NCBI RefSeq assembly: GCF_002095435.2
Contig: NZ_MJEJ02000047.1
Coordinates: forward strand, 124,001-188,000
Reading direction: 5' to 3'
Length of the DNA stretch: 64,000 nt
Source of the DNA: Williamsia sp. 1138
Lineage (GTDB): Bacteria > Actinomycetota > Actinomycetes > Mycobacteriales > Mycobacteriaceae
The notes under the pieces are model-generated. The model searched no databases. It was given only the letters and a program-made list of their open reading frames with translations, and was not told where the DNA came from. Both the position numbers and the translations under genes were made by a program. Shown here in pieces: positions 35,146-45,312 of the stretch; position 1 is the stretch's first letter; every line of letters starts with the position of its first letter.

Positions 35146-37251
35146 CTACCTGTTCGACCGGCTGAGCAGCCACACGAAATAGGGCGCGCCGACGAGCGCG
35201 ATCATCAGTCCCGCGGGAAGCTGAGCGGGCGCGATAAGGATCCTGCCCAGAGTATCGGCGATACAGACCAGCAAACCACCGAGCACCATCGACACCGGGA
35301 TCACGCGTCCGTGGCGGGCGCCGACCAGCCCGCGGGCCAGATGTGGGGCAACCAGTCCGACGAATCCGACTACGCCGACCGCGATTACGCTCACGGCGGC
35401 CAGGATCGCGGCGATCGTCAACAGGATGAGCCGGGTGCGCTCGAGCCGGATTCCCAAGACCCGCGGGGTGTCCTCGTCGACAGCAATGATGTCGAGGCGG
35501 TGCCGCATGCCGATGAGCACGGGTACCGCAAGCACCAGCGCGACGGCGACCGGCGCCACGTCCGGGAGAGTACGCCCGTACGTGGTACCCGAGAGCCACG
35601 TGAAGATGCGCGGAGTGTCATAGGGATTGGCCCGCAGCAGCAGGAAGGTGGTCACTGCGCTCAAGCCGTAACCGCAGCCGATTCCGATCAACACGAATCG
35701 GTCGGGCAGTAGCCCGCCGCGCCAGGCGAGCAATGCGATCAGCGCAAAGGTGGCAAGCCCCAGGACAACTGCCATCAGAATGATCAACCCACGCCCGCCG
35801 CCGGAGGTGGACGTCACGACGATCACCGCGCCGAGTCCCGCGCCTGCCGAGATGCCGAGGATGCCGGGCTCGGCCAATGGGTTACGAACCGTGCCCTGCA
35901 CGACGCACCCGGCGAGAGCGAGCGCCGCACCCGCGAGGACGGCGGCGGCCACCCGTGGGAGGCGTTCGTCGAGTGCGCGTCCGACGAGGTCCGGAGCGGT
36001 GCCCTGCAGCCAGAGTGCGATGTCGCCGGTCCGTAGCCACAGGGTCCCGGCGAGTAGATCGACGATGATCGATGCGACCAGCAACACGGTTGCGATCACC
36101 AGGGTCGTGAGGAAGGTGCGCCGCGATCGAATGCGGATGCGCTGCGACGGTGGCTGTCGGGTGGACCCTGAATCACGAAGCCGCATGGCGAGAGCCACGA
36201 TGACCACCGCACCCAGCAGAGCGGTGGGCACACCGGTCGGGATCGACGCGGCGCCCTGCGCGCCGAGGATCGCGCGGAGCGCAACGTCTGCGAGGAGGAT
36301 CAGTAGCGCCCCGATCAGGCCTGAGACGGGGATCAGGAAGACATGCCGGTTCAGGGTGTGGATGCGTCCGGCGAGTAAACGGGCGAGTACGGGTGCCGCG
36401 AGCCCGAGGAAGGCAATAGGCCCGGCCAAGGTGACCGAGATGGCGGTCAGCAGTACGGCACAGAGCACCGAGAAGATCCGGGTGGACTGAATCGGCACAC
36501 CGACCGCGGCCGCGGCGTCGTCGCCCAGACCGAGCACGTCGAGCCGTCGGGAGAGCAGCAGGGCCACGCACACCATCACGATGATGACCGGGGCCGCGCG
36601 TACGAACGCGTCGATGTTCAGCTGCGCGAGAGAACCGTTGCCCCAGGCGAACAGGCCGGTGGTGTTCTCCTTGAAGACGATGAGGAGCATTGCCGTCGCC
36701 GCGTCGAGAGCCATTGCGATGGCGGCACCGGCGAGGATGAGCCGGGTGGTTGCGGTGCCGGCCGCGCGGCCGGACAACCCCAGCACGATGGCCGCGGCAA
36801 CCAGGCCTCCGAGAAACGCGACGCCGCCCGACGCCCACAGCGGCACAGCCAGTCCGAACGCGGCCGCCAGGGTGAGCGCGAAGTACGAACCGGCGGTGAC
36901 GGCCAGGGTGTCGGGAGAGGCGAGGATGTTCCGGGTGATCGACTGCAGCAGTATTCCGGCGACGCCGAGCGCGAAACCCACTGCTACACCGGCCAACAGG
37001 CGCGGCAGACGGGATCCGGTCAGTATCTCACCGACCGGGACCCCGCCGACGGTCTCGTCCGCGCCGCCGAGCATGCGCAGCAGGTCCCACATCCCGACCC
37101 CCGAGGTGCCCTGGGTGAGGTGCCACATCCCGATCAGGACAACGCCGATGAGCAGCGTGACCAACACGGTCGCGCCGCCGACACCGCCCCGAACGCCGAT
37201 GTCGGGCAGCGACTGACGCTGCTCGACGTCGGCGGAACGCGTCGCGGTCAA
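35146..37251 (-). CDS. Fused iron-siderophore ABC permease (two FecCD domains)
   Basis: 701 residues containing two tandem FecCD permease modules (about 20-350 and 380-700), the FhuB arrangement. Each half has the family pattern (SRLPRLLAGVAVGFALGVAG in the first, DERLPRVAAAVLAGAALALA in the second) and roughly ten helices. The two halves form the full transmembrane channel with the ATPase encoded downstream of the same promoter. 4-nt overlap with the binding-protein gene. Confidence 0.9.
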   Translation of the reverse strand: MTATRSADVEQRQSLPDIGVRGGVGGATVLVTLLIGVVLIGMWHLTQGTSGVGMWDLLRMLGGADETVGGVPVGEILTGSRLPRLLAGVAVGFALGVAGILLQSITRNILASPDTLAVTAGSYFALTLAAAFGLAVPLWASGGVAFLGGLVAAAIVLGLSGRAAGTATTRLILAGAAIAMALDAATAMLLIVFKENTTGLFAWGNGSLAQLNIDAFVRAAPVIIVMVCVALLLSRRLDVLGLGDDAAAAVGVPIQSTRIFSVLCAVLLTAISVTLAGPIAFLGLAAPVLARLLAGRIHTLNRHVFLIPVSGLIGALLILLADVALRAILGAQGAASIPTGVPTALLGAVVIVALAMRLRDSGSTRQPPSQRIRIRSRRTFLTTLVIATVLLVASIIVDLLAGTLWLRTGDIALWLQGTAPDLVGRALDERLPRVAAAVLAGAALALAGCVVQGTVRNPLAEPGILGISAGAGLGAVIVVTSTSGGGRGLIILMAVVLGLATFALIALLAWRGGLLPDRFVLIGIGCGYGLSAVTTFLLLRANPYDTPRIFTWLSGTTYGRTLPDVAPVAVALVLAVPVLIGMRHRLDIIAVDEDTPRVLGIRLERTRLILLTIAAILAAVSVIAVGVVGFVGLVAPHLARGLVGARHGRVIPVSMVLGGLLVCIADTLGRILIAPAQLPAGLMIALVGAPYFVWLLSRSNR

Positions 37252-38309
37252 GCGGTGGTGAGGACGTCGACGTAGGCGTCGACAGCCTGCTGGCAGGAGA
37301 GCGGACCGCCGGCACCCCAGACGCCCGGAGGGAACGCGTGCGCGCGGCCCTGTTGCACTGCTGGCAACGACGTCCAGATCGGGTTCTTTTCCATCTCGGT
37401 GACGTAGCTCTCGGCCTCGTCGTCGGTCGAGTAGAAGAGGTTGGCGTTTCCGACGGCGGTGAGACCCTCGATGTCGGTCTGAGCCAGTCCGTAGGCGGGA
37501 TCGACTCCGCCGCTGCCGTATTGCTCGTTGATCTCGTTCGTCCAGGCCGACGTCATACCGAGCTGCTCGCCCAGCGCGGTGAACAGGGCGCCCTGACCGT
37601 AGGGGCGGATGATGACGTTGCCACCTTCGATCCAGCCGTCGAAGAACAGGAAATCCCGGTTGGGGAGCTCGACGGTCGCGACTTTCTCTTTCGCCTGGGC
37701 GAGGTGCTCGTCGAACTCTTGGAGTACCTGGTCTGCACGTTCGGTGCGACCGGTGGCCTCACCTATCTGCGAGAAGACGTTCTTCATGTTGCCGATGGGG
37801 TCGGCGCCGTCGGCCCCTAGTGTGGCGAGCACGGGGACCCCACGGGCTTCGAGCTGACCGATGATCTCGTCGTCGGCGCTGAATGCCTCGACGATGATGA
37901 GATCTGGGTTTGCGGCGTAGAGGGTGTCGAGATCGGGTTCACCTCGGGTGCCGACGTCTGCGACGCCCTCGGGGAGCTTCTCGGCGCTGACATACGTGGA
38001 ATAGCCCTCTGCGTCGGACACCGCCACCGGCGAGACGCACAAGGTGAGTGCGTCCTCGATCTGCTGCCACTCCAGCACCGCAACGCGCTTGGCGGGTTGG
38101 TCGAGTTCAACGTTGCGGCCGACGCCGTCGGTCAACGAGACCGGGCCTGTTGATGTTTCGGTCGTGTCATCGGTGCAGGCCTGCGAGGTCGGCGGTGCGA
38201 CGCTGCTGCTGTCGGCCTCGTCGACGCTGGTGGAACCACAGCCGGCCACGGCCAGGGCCAGCGCGGCGACGGCCGCCGAGGCCGTCACGAAACTCTTGGT
38301 GCGGGTCAC
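37248..38309 (-). CDS. Iron-siderophore ABC transporter substrate-binding lipoprotein
   Basis: 353 residues. Lipoprotein signal ending AVAGCGS with lipidated C24. The mature part has the periplasmic-binding type III fold: RVAVLEWQQIEDALTLCVSP, LDTLYAANPDLIIVEAF and WTSLPAVQQGRAHAF. It captures a ferri-siderophore. Operon with the ATPase and permease, overlapping both by 4 nt. Confidence 0.9.
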   Translation of the reverse strand: MTRTKSFVTASAAVAALALAVAGCGSTSVDEADSSSVAPPTSQACTDDTTETSTGPVSLTDGVGRNVELDQPAKRVAVLEWQQIEDALTLCVSPVAVSDAEGYSTYVSAEKLPEGVADVGTRGEPDLDTLYAANPDLIIVEAFSADDEIIGQLEARGVPVLATLGADGADPIGNMKNVFSQIGEATGRTERADQVLQEFDEHLAQAKEKVATVELPNRDFLFFDGWIEGGNVIIRPYGQGALFTALGEQLGMTSAWTNEINEQYGSGGVDPAYGLAQTDIEGLTAVGNANLFYSTDDEAESYVTEMEKNPIWTSLPAVQQGRAHAFPPGVWGAGGPLSCQQAVDAYVDVLTTA

Positions 38310-39199
38310 GAAAAATCCTCTCGAGTGGGGTTGGTGGAGTTGTTCGGGGCATCGACCGAAGCGCCGGCGTAGTGCCGCCCGATGGGGTCGATGCGCAGGC
38401 GGTTCGTGCGATGGTCGAGGTGGACTTCGACGCCGATGTCGTAGACGGTCTCGATGTTCTCGGCGGTGAGGACATCGAGCGGCGCACCGGCGGCGTGAAT
38501 TGTGCCCGCGGACATGAGGATCAGGGTGTCGGCGACCTGCGCGGCGTGATGGAGATCGTGCAGGACGATGCCGACTGCCGCGCCGTGGTCGTCAGCGAGG
38601 TCCCTGACGAGATCGAGGGTTTCGATCTGATAGCGCAGGTCGAGGTGGTTCGTCGGCTCATCCAGCAGGATCACCCCGGTGTCCTGGGCGACGCACGCGG
38701 CAAGCCAGACCCGCTGCACCTCGCCGCCGGACAATTCGCCGACAGACCGCTCGGAGAACCCGTGCACTCCGGTGGCGGTCATCGCGCTGTCGATGGCTTG
38801 CCGATCGTCATCGGACAGACCCGCAAAGCCGCGCCGGTAGGGGTGGCGCCCGAACGCGACCACTTCGCGCACCGAAAGTCCCTGTGGCGCTGAGCGGGAC
38901 TGCGTGAACAAGGTGACTTCGCGTGCGAACTCGCGCGAACTCAGCAGTGAGGCCGCACGCTCGCGCCCGCCGAGAAGTAGCTCGCCGGCGTCGATCTTGT
39001 GCAGGCGGGCCAGTGATCTGAGCAGTGTCGACTTCCCGCTGCCGTTCGGTCCCACCAGCGCCGTGACGTGGCCGGGCCGGAGCTCCACCGATACACCATG
39101 AACCACTGCGTGCCTGCCGTATCGCAGGGTCAGGTTCGCACCCACCAATGCCGGTGGGTGGGCCCGCGCGTCAGGGCGCGGAGCGGGCGAGGAGGTCAT
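38306..39199 (-). CDS. Iron-siderophore ABC transporter ATP-binding protein
   Basis: 297 residues. Walker A GPNGSGKST (50-58), signature ELSGGEVQRVWLAA, Walker B VILLDEPTNHLD and H-loop LHDLHHA. FecE/FhuC type. First gene of the three-gene importer operon, about 90 nt downstream of an iron-box-like site. Confidence 0.92.
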   Translation of the reverse strand: MTSSPAPRPDARAHPPALVGANLTLRYGRHAVVHGVSVELRPGHVTALVGPNGSGKSTLLRSLARLHKIDAGELLLGGRERAASLLSSREFAREVTLFTQSRSAPQGLSVREVVAFGRHPYRRGFAGLSDDDRQAIDSAMTATGVHGFSERSVGELSGGEVQRVWLAACVAQDTGVILLDEPTNHLDLRYQIETLDLVRDLADDHGAAVGIVLHDLHHAAQVADTLILMSAGTIHAAGAPLDVLTAENIETVYDIGVEVHLDHRTNRLRIDPIGRHYAGASVDAPNNSTNPTREDFS

Positions 39200-39284
39200 G
39201 GGATCAGCTCTGAGTCGACGTGGTCACCCGGCACCGTCGACCGCGGGTGTGAACCACCCCCGGCGTCACCGCACGAGTTCAGCA

Positions 39285-39303
39285 GAAGGTTAGGCAACCC
39301 TTG
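39285..39303 (-). promoter_or_regulatory. IdeR/DtxR-type iron box
   Basis: GAAGGTTAGGCAACCCTTG agrees at 13 of 19 positions with the IdeR consensus TTAGGTTAGGCTAACCTAA, including the central AGGTTAGGC. It is placed upstream of the siderophore importer and downstream (antisense) of the AraC gene. Predicted to repress the importer when Fe(II) is plentiful. Confidence 0.65.
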
Positions 39304-39369
39304 CAACTGGACTATAAGGCTATGACCCTTATGTCTGCAATCCGTACATCGGGACCGCCGATACGGGAT

Positions 39370-40215
39370 TCAGGACAGCGACCGAGTGGTGTGAGGTGCT
39401 GCGCAGAAAGCTCCCGGCGTGGTTCCCATGACCCGTCGGAAGGCTTCGATGAAGGTGCTGGGCTGCGCATATCCCAGTTGCTCGGAGATCGTCTGCACCT
39501 CGTATCCCTCGGACAACAGGGTCAGTGCCTGGTGGACGCGCAGCACCTGCCGCCACTGCGCGAACGACAGTCCGGTGGTGCGGCGGAACAGGCGGGTGAT
39601 CGTGCGTTCGCTGATCCCCAGGGTCCTCGCCCAATCGTCGAGCGCACGATTGTCGGCCGGGTCGGCGAGCAGTGCCGTGGCGATTGCGTCGATCCGTGGA
39701 TCGCCGGGGAGGTGCAGGGTCAGTTGCCGCTCGGTCGGCTCGAGCACGTCGAAGACGACGAGTTCCGCTCGCGCCCTGGCATCGTCGTCGAGATCGGTGC
39801 GCGCGAGGTGGGTCAGCAACGACCCCAGAACGGGCGTCATCGAGATCGTCGTGGGACCGTCGAAGGCATCGAGGGTGTGGTGAGGTGCGAAGTACGCGCC
39901 GTGGAACTGCGCGTTCGCCGTCAGCCGGCCGGCGTGCACCGTTCCCGCGGGCAGCCAGAGCGCGCTGCCGGCCGACACGGTGAACACCCGCTTGTCGATC
40001 AGCGCCGTCAGTGTTCCATCGCGAACCCACACCAATTCGTGAGTCGGATGCGCGTGCGGCTCGTACTCCAGGGGAACCTCGGCGGTCTCCGACTCGGCGA
40101 GGATGACGAAGGACAGCGGAGTGCTGTCGGTGACCGTGCTGGCCCGGCGAACCACGGTGCCCCGCTCACGTGGCCATGATCCGACACCCGTCGGTTCACG
40201 AGGCGGCGATGGCAT
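39370..40215 (-). CDS. AraC family transcriptional regulator
   Basis: 281 residues (start uncertain within the first ~25). N-terminal cupin-like ligand domain: YEPHAHPTHELVWVRDGTL and WLPAGTVHAG. C-terminal tandem HTH: DWARTLGISERTITRLFRRT, then ISEQLGYAQPSTFIEAFRRV. Upstream of, and in the same direction as, the siderophore importer, with the iron box between; it may activate the importer with a siderophore ligand (inference). Confidence 0.85.
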   Translation of the reverse strand: MPSPPREPTGVGSWPRERGTVVRRASTVTDSTPLSFVILAESETAEVPLEYEPHAHPTHELVWVRDGTLTALIDKRVFTVSAGSALWLPAGTVHAGRLTANAQFHGAYFAPHHTLDAFDGPTTISMTPVLGSLLTHLARTDLDDDARARAELVVFDVLEPTERQLTLHLPGDPRIDAIATALLADPADNRALDDWARTLGISERTITRLFRRTTGLSFAQWRQVLRVHQALTLLSEGYEVQTISEQLGYAQPSTFIEAFRRVMGTTPGAFCAAPHTTRSLS

Positions 40216-40282
40216 GCGATGAGAGTACGACAGCGCCGCGGGCTGTCGGCGGTCGATCGCGTGCTGCCGGACGTCGGAACGG

Positions 40283-41467
40283 CTACGTCGGTACGCGCAG
40301 TATCAGTGCCGATCCCTGCCCGCCACCGCCGCACAGGGCCGCGGCCCCGACACCACCGCCGCGACGCCCCAGCTCCAGGGCCAGGTGCAAAGCGATTCTG
40401 GCACCGGACATCCCGAGGGGGTGGCCGATGGCAATGGCACCACCGTTGACGTTGACCCGCGCGGGGTCGAGTGCGAGCTCACGCGTCGACGCGATGCCGA
40501 CAGCCGCGAAGGCCTCGTTGATCTCGATGAGATCGAGCGCGGTGGGGTCGATGCCCTCGGTGGCACAGGCGGCGGCGATGGCGCGCGCGGGTTGCAGTTG
40601 GAGCGTCGAATCGGGGCCCGCGACCATCCCGTGGGCTCCGATCTCGGCGAGCGGGGTGAGGCCGAGTTCGTGCGCCTTGGCCTTGCTCATCACGACGACC
40701 GCGGCGGCACCGTCGTTGATGGTGGATGCGTTGCCTGCGGTGATGGTGCCCTCCGGGGAGAAGGCGGGCCGCAGGCGCGCGAGGGTGGCCGGTGTCGTGT
40801 CGGCGCGAATGCCCTCATCGTGAGCGAAGATGACCGGCTCACCTTTGCGCTGCGGAATGGGCACGGGCACAACCTCGTCCGCGAACAGTCCGTTCTTCCA
40901 GGCGGTGGCCGCGCGCTGGTGCGACGCGGCGGCGAACTCATCCTGGTCTGCGCGGGCCAGCGGGTTGACGCTGTCGGTGAGTGCGCCCATGGCCTGATCG
41001 GTGAAAATGTCGTGGAGCCCGTCGTAGGCGAGGTGGTCACGCATCGTGACGTCGCCGTATTTGAAACCCGCACGAGACTTCTCGAGCATGTGCGGGGCCC
41101 GGGTCATGGATTCTTGCCCACCGGCGACCACGACGTCGACGGCACCTGCCCGGATGATCTGATCGGCGAGCGCGATCGCATCGACCCCGGACAGACACAC
41201 CTTGTTGATGGTCAAGGCGGGCACCGACATCGGGATGCCTCCGGCCACCGCGGCTTGCCGGGCGGGGATCTGCCCTGCCCCTGCGGTGAGTACCTGGCCC
41301 ATGATCACGTACTGCACCTGATCGCCCGTGATCCCCGCTTTGTCGAGCGCCGCCTTGATCGCGATACCGCCGAGGTCGGAACCGGAGAACTCTGACAAAG
41401 AACCCATGAGTCGTCCGACGGGTGTTCGTGCTCCGGCGACGATGACCGAAGTTGTGCGCTCGCTCAT
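40283..41467 (-). CDS. Acetyl-CoA C-acyltransferase (thiolase)
   Basis: 394 residues from ATG 41467. Active-site C91 in [16 protein letters not shown]-terminal [14 protein letters not shown] and [12 protein letters not shown]. It catalyses reversible Claisen/thiolytic cleavage of acyl-CoA. Third gene of an operon with CoA-transferase subunits (ATGA overlap), so it probably cleaves a beta-ketoacyl-CoA such as acetoacetyl-CoA or 3-oxoadipyl-CoA. Confidence 0.92.
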   Translation of the reverse strand: MSERTTSVIVAGARTPVGRLMGSLSEFSGSDLGGIAIKAALDKAGITGDQVQYVIMGQVLTAGAGQIPARQAAVAGGIPMSVPALTINKVCLSGVDAIALADQIIRAGAVDVVVAGGQESMTRAPHMLEKSRAGFKYGDVTMRDHLAYDGLHDIFTDQAMGALTDSVNPLARADQDEFAAASHQRAATAWKNGLFADEVVPVPIPQRKGEPVIFAHDEGIRADTTPATLARLRPAFSPEGTITAGNASTINDGAAAVVVMSKAKAHELGLTPLAEIGAHGMVAGPDSTLQLQPARAIAAACATEGIDPTALDLIEINEAFAAVGIASTRELALDPARVNVNGGAIAIGHPLGMSGARIALHLALELGRRGGGVGAAALCGGGGQGSALILRVPT

Positions 41468-42126
41468 GGGATCTCGACCTCGAGGGTGGCCCCGGTGGCG
41501 GCGATGACGTCGTCGGCGCTGACGCCGGGTGCAAGCTCCCGCAGGACCAGGGTGCCATCGCCGACGACGTCGATGACCGCGAGATTGGTGATGATCCGGT
41601 CGACCACACGCTCGCCGGTCAGCGGCAGAGTGCAATCGGTGAGGATCTTCGGGCTGCCGCTTCGGTCGGTGTGCTCCATGAGGACGATGACCCGGGCCGC
41701 GCCATGGACGAGATCCATCGCCCCGCCCATACCTTTGACCATCTTGCCGGGGACCATCCAGTTGGCGAGGTCACCGTGGCGGGAGACCTGCATGCCCCCG
41801 AGGACCGCGGTGTCGATGTGCCCGCCGCGAATCATGCCGAAGGACAACGATGAATCGAAGAATGCCGCACCCGGATTGACGGTGACGGTTTCTTTGCCCG
41901 CGTTGATCAGATCAGCGTCGACCGCATCGTCGGCCGGATACGGGCCGGTGCCGAGGATGCCGTTCTCCGAGTGCAGGGTGACCTGGACGTCGGAGGTCAG
42001 AAAGCCCGGAATCAGTGTGGGCAGGCCGATTCCGAGGTTGACGTATTCGCCGTCGATCATGTCGGCGGCGGCGCGTGCGGCCATCTGGTCCCGTGTCCAG
42101 CCTGTCGCTGTGGTGGGTGCGCTCAT
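41464..42126 (-). CDS. 3-oxoacid CoA-transferase subunit B
   Basis: 220 residues. Family I CoA-transferase beta subunit with catalytic E54 in [12 protein letters not shown] and [13 protein letters not shown]. Pairs with subunit A immediately upstream (4-nt overlap). Moves CoA from succinyl-CoA to a 3-oxoacid; acetoacetate versus 3-oxoadipate cannot be separated by eye. Confidence 0.9.
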   Translation of the reverse strand: MSAPTTATGWTRDQMAARAAADMIDGEYVNLGIGLPTLIPGFLTSDVQVTLHSENGILGTGPYPADDAVDADLINAGKETVTVNPGAAFFDSSLSFGMIRGGHIDTAVLGGMQVSRHGDLANWMVPGKMVKGMGGAMDLVHGAARVIVLMEHTDRSGSPKILTDCTLPLTGERVVDRIITNLAVIDVVGDGTLVLRELAPGVSADDVIAATGATLEVEIP

Positions 42127-42890
42127 CGGGTTGCTCCTGCGGTCGCTGTGACTGTGCGTTTTTCGATGCGCTTGTCCTGAGGTCCGGTGTGCACGATCCG
42201 CTGGACGAAGACGCCGGGTAGATGCACCGCTGCGGGGTCGATTTCGCCTGGTTGCACCAGCTTCTCGACCTGCGCGATGGTGATGCGGCCCGCCATGGCC
42301 GCCAGGGGATTGAAGTTCATCGCCGTCTTCTCGAAGACGAGGTTGCCCTCGGTGTCCCCGACTGCGGCATGAACCAGCGCGAAGTCGGCGTTGATCGACT
42401 CCTCCAGGACATAGCGCTTCTCGCCGAACGTCCGGGTCTCTTTGGGCGGCGAGGCGATGGCGATCGAGCCGTCGGCGGCGTAGCGCCAGGGCATCCCGCC
42501 TTCGGAGATCGGGCTGCCGACACCGGCTGGGGTGAAGAACGCAGGTATCCCGGTGCCACCGGCACGTAGGCGCTCGGCGAGGGTGCCCTGCGGGGTGAGT
42601 TCGACCTCGAGTTCACCGGCGAGGTACTGCCGCGCGAACTCCTTGTTCTCTCCGACATACGACGCCGTGACGCGTCGGATGCGGCCCAGCGAGAGCAGGA
42701 TGCCGAGACCGTGGTCGTCGACGCCGCAATTGTTGGAGTACACCTCGAGGTCGCCTGCTCCGGCATCGGCGATGGCGCCGATCAGAGCATCGGGAATGCC
42801 GCACAATCCGAATCCCCCGACCGCCAAGGTCGCGGCGTCTCGGATGTCCGCAACCGCCTCGGCGGCGGAATCCACTACTTTCGATGCCAT
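42123..42890 (-). CDS. 3-oxoacid CoA-transferase subunit A
   Basis: 255 residues. [19 protein letters not shown] is the glycine-rich entry of the alpha subunit, followed by [15 protein letters not shown] and [14 protein letters not shown]. First gene of the operon, divergent from an IclR regulator with a perfect palindrome between them. Confidence 0.9.
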   Translation of the reverse strand: MASKVVDSAAEAVADIRDAATLAVGGFGLCGIPDALIGAIADAGAGDLEVYSNNCGVDDHGLGILLSLGRIRRVTASYVGENKEFARQYLAGELEVELTPQGTLAERLRAGGTGIPAFFTPAGVGSPISEGGMPWRYAADGSIAIASPPKETRTFGEKRYVLEESINADFALVHAAVGDTEGNLVFEKTAMNFNPLAAMAGRITIAQVEKLVQPGEIDPAAVHLPGVFVQRIVHTGPQDKRIEKRTVTATAGATR

Positions 42891-43022
42891 CTTTGCTCCT
42901 GCTTGTTCACTGGTCAGACGATCTGCTCGCGGCCCTCAGTCAACCGTTTACCCAGTTCGAAGGTCAACGGCTCGGGTGGTGATTGATCCCGATTGATCGG
43001 GGTATGGACACTCGAAATCATT

Positions 43023-43041
43023 GCGTTCACTGAGTGAACGC
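43023..43041. promoter_or_regulatory. Perfect palindrome between CoA-transferase operon and IclR gene
   Basis: GCGTTCACT-G-AGTGAACGC, 9-bp perfect arms around one base, 14 nt before the IclR start and about 130 nt before the CoA-transferase start. IclR proteins typically bind such sites in divergent promoters of aromatic-catabolism genes. Probable operator for autoregulation and control of the operon. Confidence 0.7.
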
Positions 43042-43055
43042 GTAAGACTGGGCGC

Positions 43056-43820
43056 ATGACTGATGTGGACAACCCGAGTGTGGTGGCCCGTGTCGGTTCG
43101 CTGTTGCGAGCCGTCGGTGCTGCGGAGCCCGCCGGGGCATCGACCACTGACGTGGCGAAGGCCGCCCGGATCGCCCGACCGACCGCCCATCGGTTGCTGT
43201 CATCGATGTCGGATGAAGGCCTGATCGATCGGGACACGAAGACCGGACGCTGGGCGCTCGGACCGGAGTTGTACCTACTCGGTGCGAGCGCCGCGAATCG
43301 CTACGACATCACCGGCCAGGCCCGCGACATCCTCGATCGCCTCGCCCGTGACACCGGGGAAAGCGCGTTTCTCTCCGCGCGCCGTGGCGACGAGACCGTG
43401 TGCGTGCTCAGTCAGGAGGGCAGTTTTCCGCTGCGTTCGCACGTCCTGCACGAGGGCATCCGCTTCCCGCTGGGGGTCGCTTCGGCGGGATTGGTGATCC
43501 TCGCCCATCTGCCCGGGCGGGACGTCGACGAGTTCTTCTCGCGCACCGACCTCGACAGCAGCTGGGGTGAGGCGCATTCGGAGGCAGCGGTCCGGCGGCG
43601 GATCGCAGCGACGCTGCAGAGCGGTTACGCCATCAACCCTGGACTGCTCGTCGAAGGGAGTTTCGGTATCGGCGCGGCAGTGTTCGATCGATCGGGCCGT
43701 CCGGCCTGGGCGCTGAGCCTGACCGGGGTGCAGACGCGGTTCGGGCCCGAAAGGCTGCCGACCTTGGGGACAACGCTGTTGGATGCGGCTCACCTGCTGT
43801 CGACGCGGCTGCGGCTCTAG
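43056..43820 (+). CDS. IclR family transcriptional regulator
   Basis: 254 residues. N-terminal winged helix: ASTTDVAKAARIARPTAHRL, then LSSMSDEGLIDRD. C-terminal IclR effector domain: GESAFLSARRGDETVCVL and INPGLLVEGSFGIGAAVFD. Likely controls the divergent CoA-transferase/thiolase operon in response to an aromatic or ketoacid intermediate. Confidence 0.9.
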   Translation: MTDVDNPSVVARVGSLLRAVGAAEPAGASTTDVAKAARIARPTAHRLLSSMSDEGLIDRDTKTGRWALGPELYLLGASAANRYDITGQARDILDRLARDTGESAFLSARRGDETVCVLSQEGSFPLRSHVLHEGIRFPLGVASAGLVILAHLPGRDVDEFFSRTDLDSSWGEAHSEAAVRRRIAATLQSGYAINPGLLVEGSFGIGAAVFDRSGRPAWALSLTGVQTRFGPERLPTLGTTLLDAAHLLSTRLRL

Positions 43821-43992
43821 GAGTCTCTTGCAGGGCTGGCGAACCTGTTCAATTCAGGAATGATTTCCCGTACAGTTGTCAAGTAAGTCGATACGGTTGC
43901 CGCGGCGATGGTTTTGGCCAGGTATTCGGGTTCAGCCCCAACAGGTCGGATGCTACTCATAATTGGCCCGCGACAACGGATTCGGAATGGTG

Positions 43993-44631
43993 TCAACGAG
44001 GGGCGAGCAGCGCTGCGCCCGGCCCGGTCAACGCATCTTCAGTCACCGCCCGGCCCGACACCACGAGCAGCAGATCGATGGCCCGGCCGTACACAGCTTC
44101 ACCCTTCTCGGGCCCGGTAGCCAGATCGGCGTCGGTGGCGATCAGCCGTAAACCCTCGATGCGCTCGCGACCGCCGCCGAAGCTAACCGTGGTTCTGCAC
44201 TGGTAATCCAGCGCTGTCACGACGGACGCCGTGGGATAACTCGCGTTGATCTGCAACGGCCGACGGATGTCTTCTCCATGGACGAACGCCTCCACCAATC
44301 GCGTTGCCGGGTTGGCGGGCGGCGTACGCGTCGAGGAGACGACCGCGCGCATCGCTTCCAGGGTGTCGCGGGGGTTGTCGCATTTCGCCCGGGCGATCCC
44401 GGAGTCGTTGTCGCGGTCGAAATCGAAACGCGCCACGACCATCCGCCGAAGGAAGCCGAGTCTGGTGGTCCTCGCGGAGTCGACCAGGTGTGCCAGGACG
44501 TCATGGACCGTCCATCCAGGGCAGAGTGAGGGCGTGGTCCACGCGTCGTCCGATATTCGACCGAGATCTTCTACCAGCGTGGCTCGCTCTGCGTGAACGA
44601 CCGGCCATACCTCGGACAATGTGGCTCCCAT
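43993..44631 (-). CDS. Maleylpyruvate isomerase family mycothiol-dependent enzyme
   Basis: 212 residues, DinB-like four-helix fold. CPGWTVHDVLAHLVDSART and AFVHGEDIRRPLQI carry the metal-site residues of the mycothiol-dependent family. Such enzymes use mycothiol for isomerisation or detoxification. Specific activity unknown. Confidence 0.85.
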   Translation of the reverse strand: MGATLSEVWPVVHAERATLVEDLGRISDDAWTTPSLCPGWTVHDVLAHLVDSARTTRLGFLRRMVVARFDFDRDNDSGIARAKCDNPRDTLEAMRAVVSSTRTPPANPATRLVEAFVHGEDIRRPLQINASYPTASVVTALDYQCRTTVSFGGGRERIEGLRLIATDADLATGPEKGEAVYGRAIDLLLVVSGRAVTEDALTGPGAALLAPR

Positions 44632-44689
44632 ACTCCGTTAGACCGGTACCGGACGGAGAACTCATCGCGTCCCGTGTCCTGTGGCCCGT

Positions 44690-45226
44690 TCAATTCTTTT
44701 CGAAGCGTTCCCCGGTCACGTCGTAGAGATGGTGAACGGGGTCGTGGATGAAGTAGAGCGCCAGAGTTTCGACGGTGAACTCGCTGCCGTCGCTCCGCAG
44801 GCCACGCCGACCGAGTGCGTCGTCCGGAACCTCGGCGAACGCGTCGGCGACTCGGGTGGCGGCAGCCGTCAGTTCTGTCGCCACGTCACCGGGATCCTGA
44901 TCTAAATAGCGCTCGGCGATCGCGGTGGCGTCCTGATCCCAATTGTCGAACTCGGGGACATCCTGGGACAGCATCTGCTCGACGCGTTCGGTGAACTTGG
45001 TGAACACGTCGCGAACGTGGGCCGCGTACTCCAGCGGTGACCAGGTGTCATCGTCGGGCCGCAGGCGAGCATCACCGCCCGCGAGCGCAGTCGGCCATGC
45101 CGATGCGTTCTCCATGACCAGCCGGGGTATGTCCCGGTAGTCGACGATCGCGGGATCGAATCCGCAGTCCGGGCACGGTCGGTCGAGGACCCATGTCCAG
45201 TTCTTGGTGTCCGGTGTGATCGCCAT
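44690..45226 (-). CDS. DinB family protein
   Basis: 178 residues from ATG 45226 with GGGAG upstream; the frame extends to 45400 but that part is non-coding in character. It starts NWTWVLDRPCPDCGFDPAIV with a CxxC pair, followed by WSPLEYAAHVRDVF and ends FIHDPVHHLYDVTGE, giving three histidine positions for a DinB metal site. Function unknown; probably thiol-dependent transferase-like. Confidence 0.82.
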   Translation of the reverse strand: MAITPDTKNWTWVLDRPCPDCGFDPAIVDYRDIPRLVMENASAWPTALAGGDARLRPDDDTWSPLEYAAHVRDVFTKFTERVEQMLSQDVPEFDNWDQDATAIAERYLDQDPGDVATELTAAATRVADAFAEVPDDALGRRGLRSDGSEFTVETLALYFIHDPVHHLYDVTGERFEKN

Positions 45227-45312
45227 CGGGTCTCCCTTCATCAGGTGCGAGGCAAGATTACCGCTCCGGCGCGAGGGAGTGGGCAATTCGCGCGCGGCGC
45301 CCGTTACCGTTC

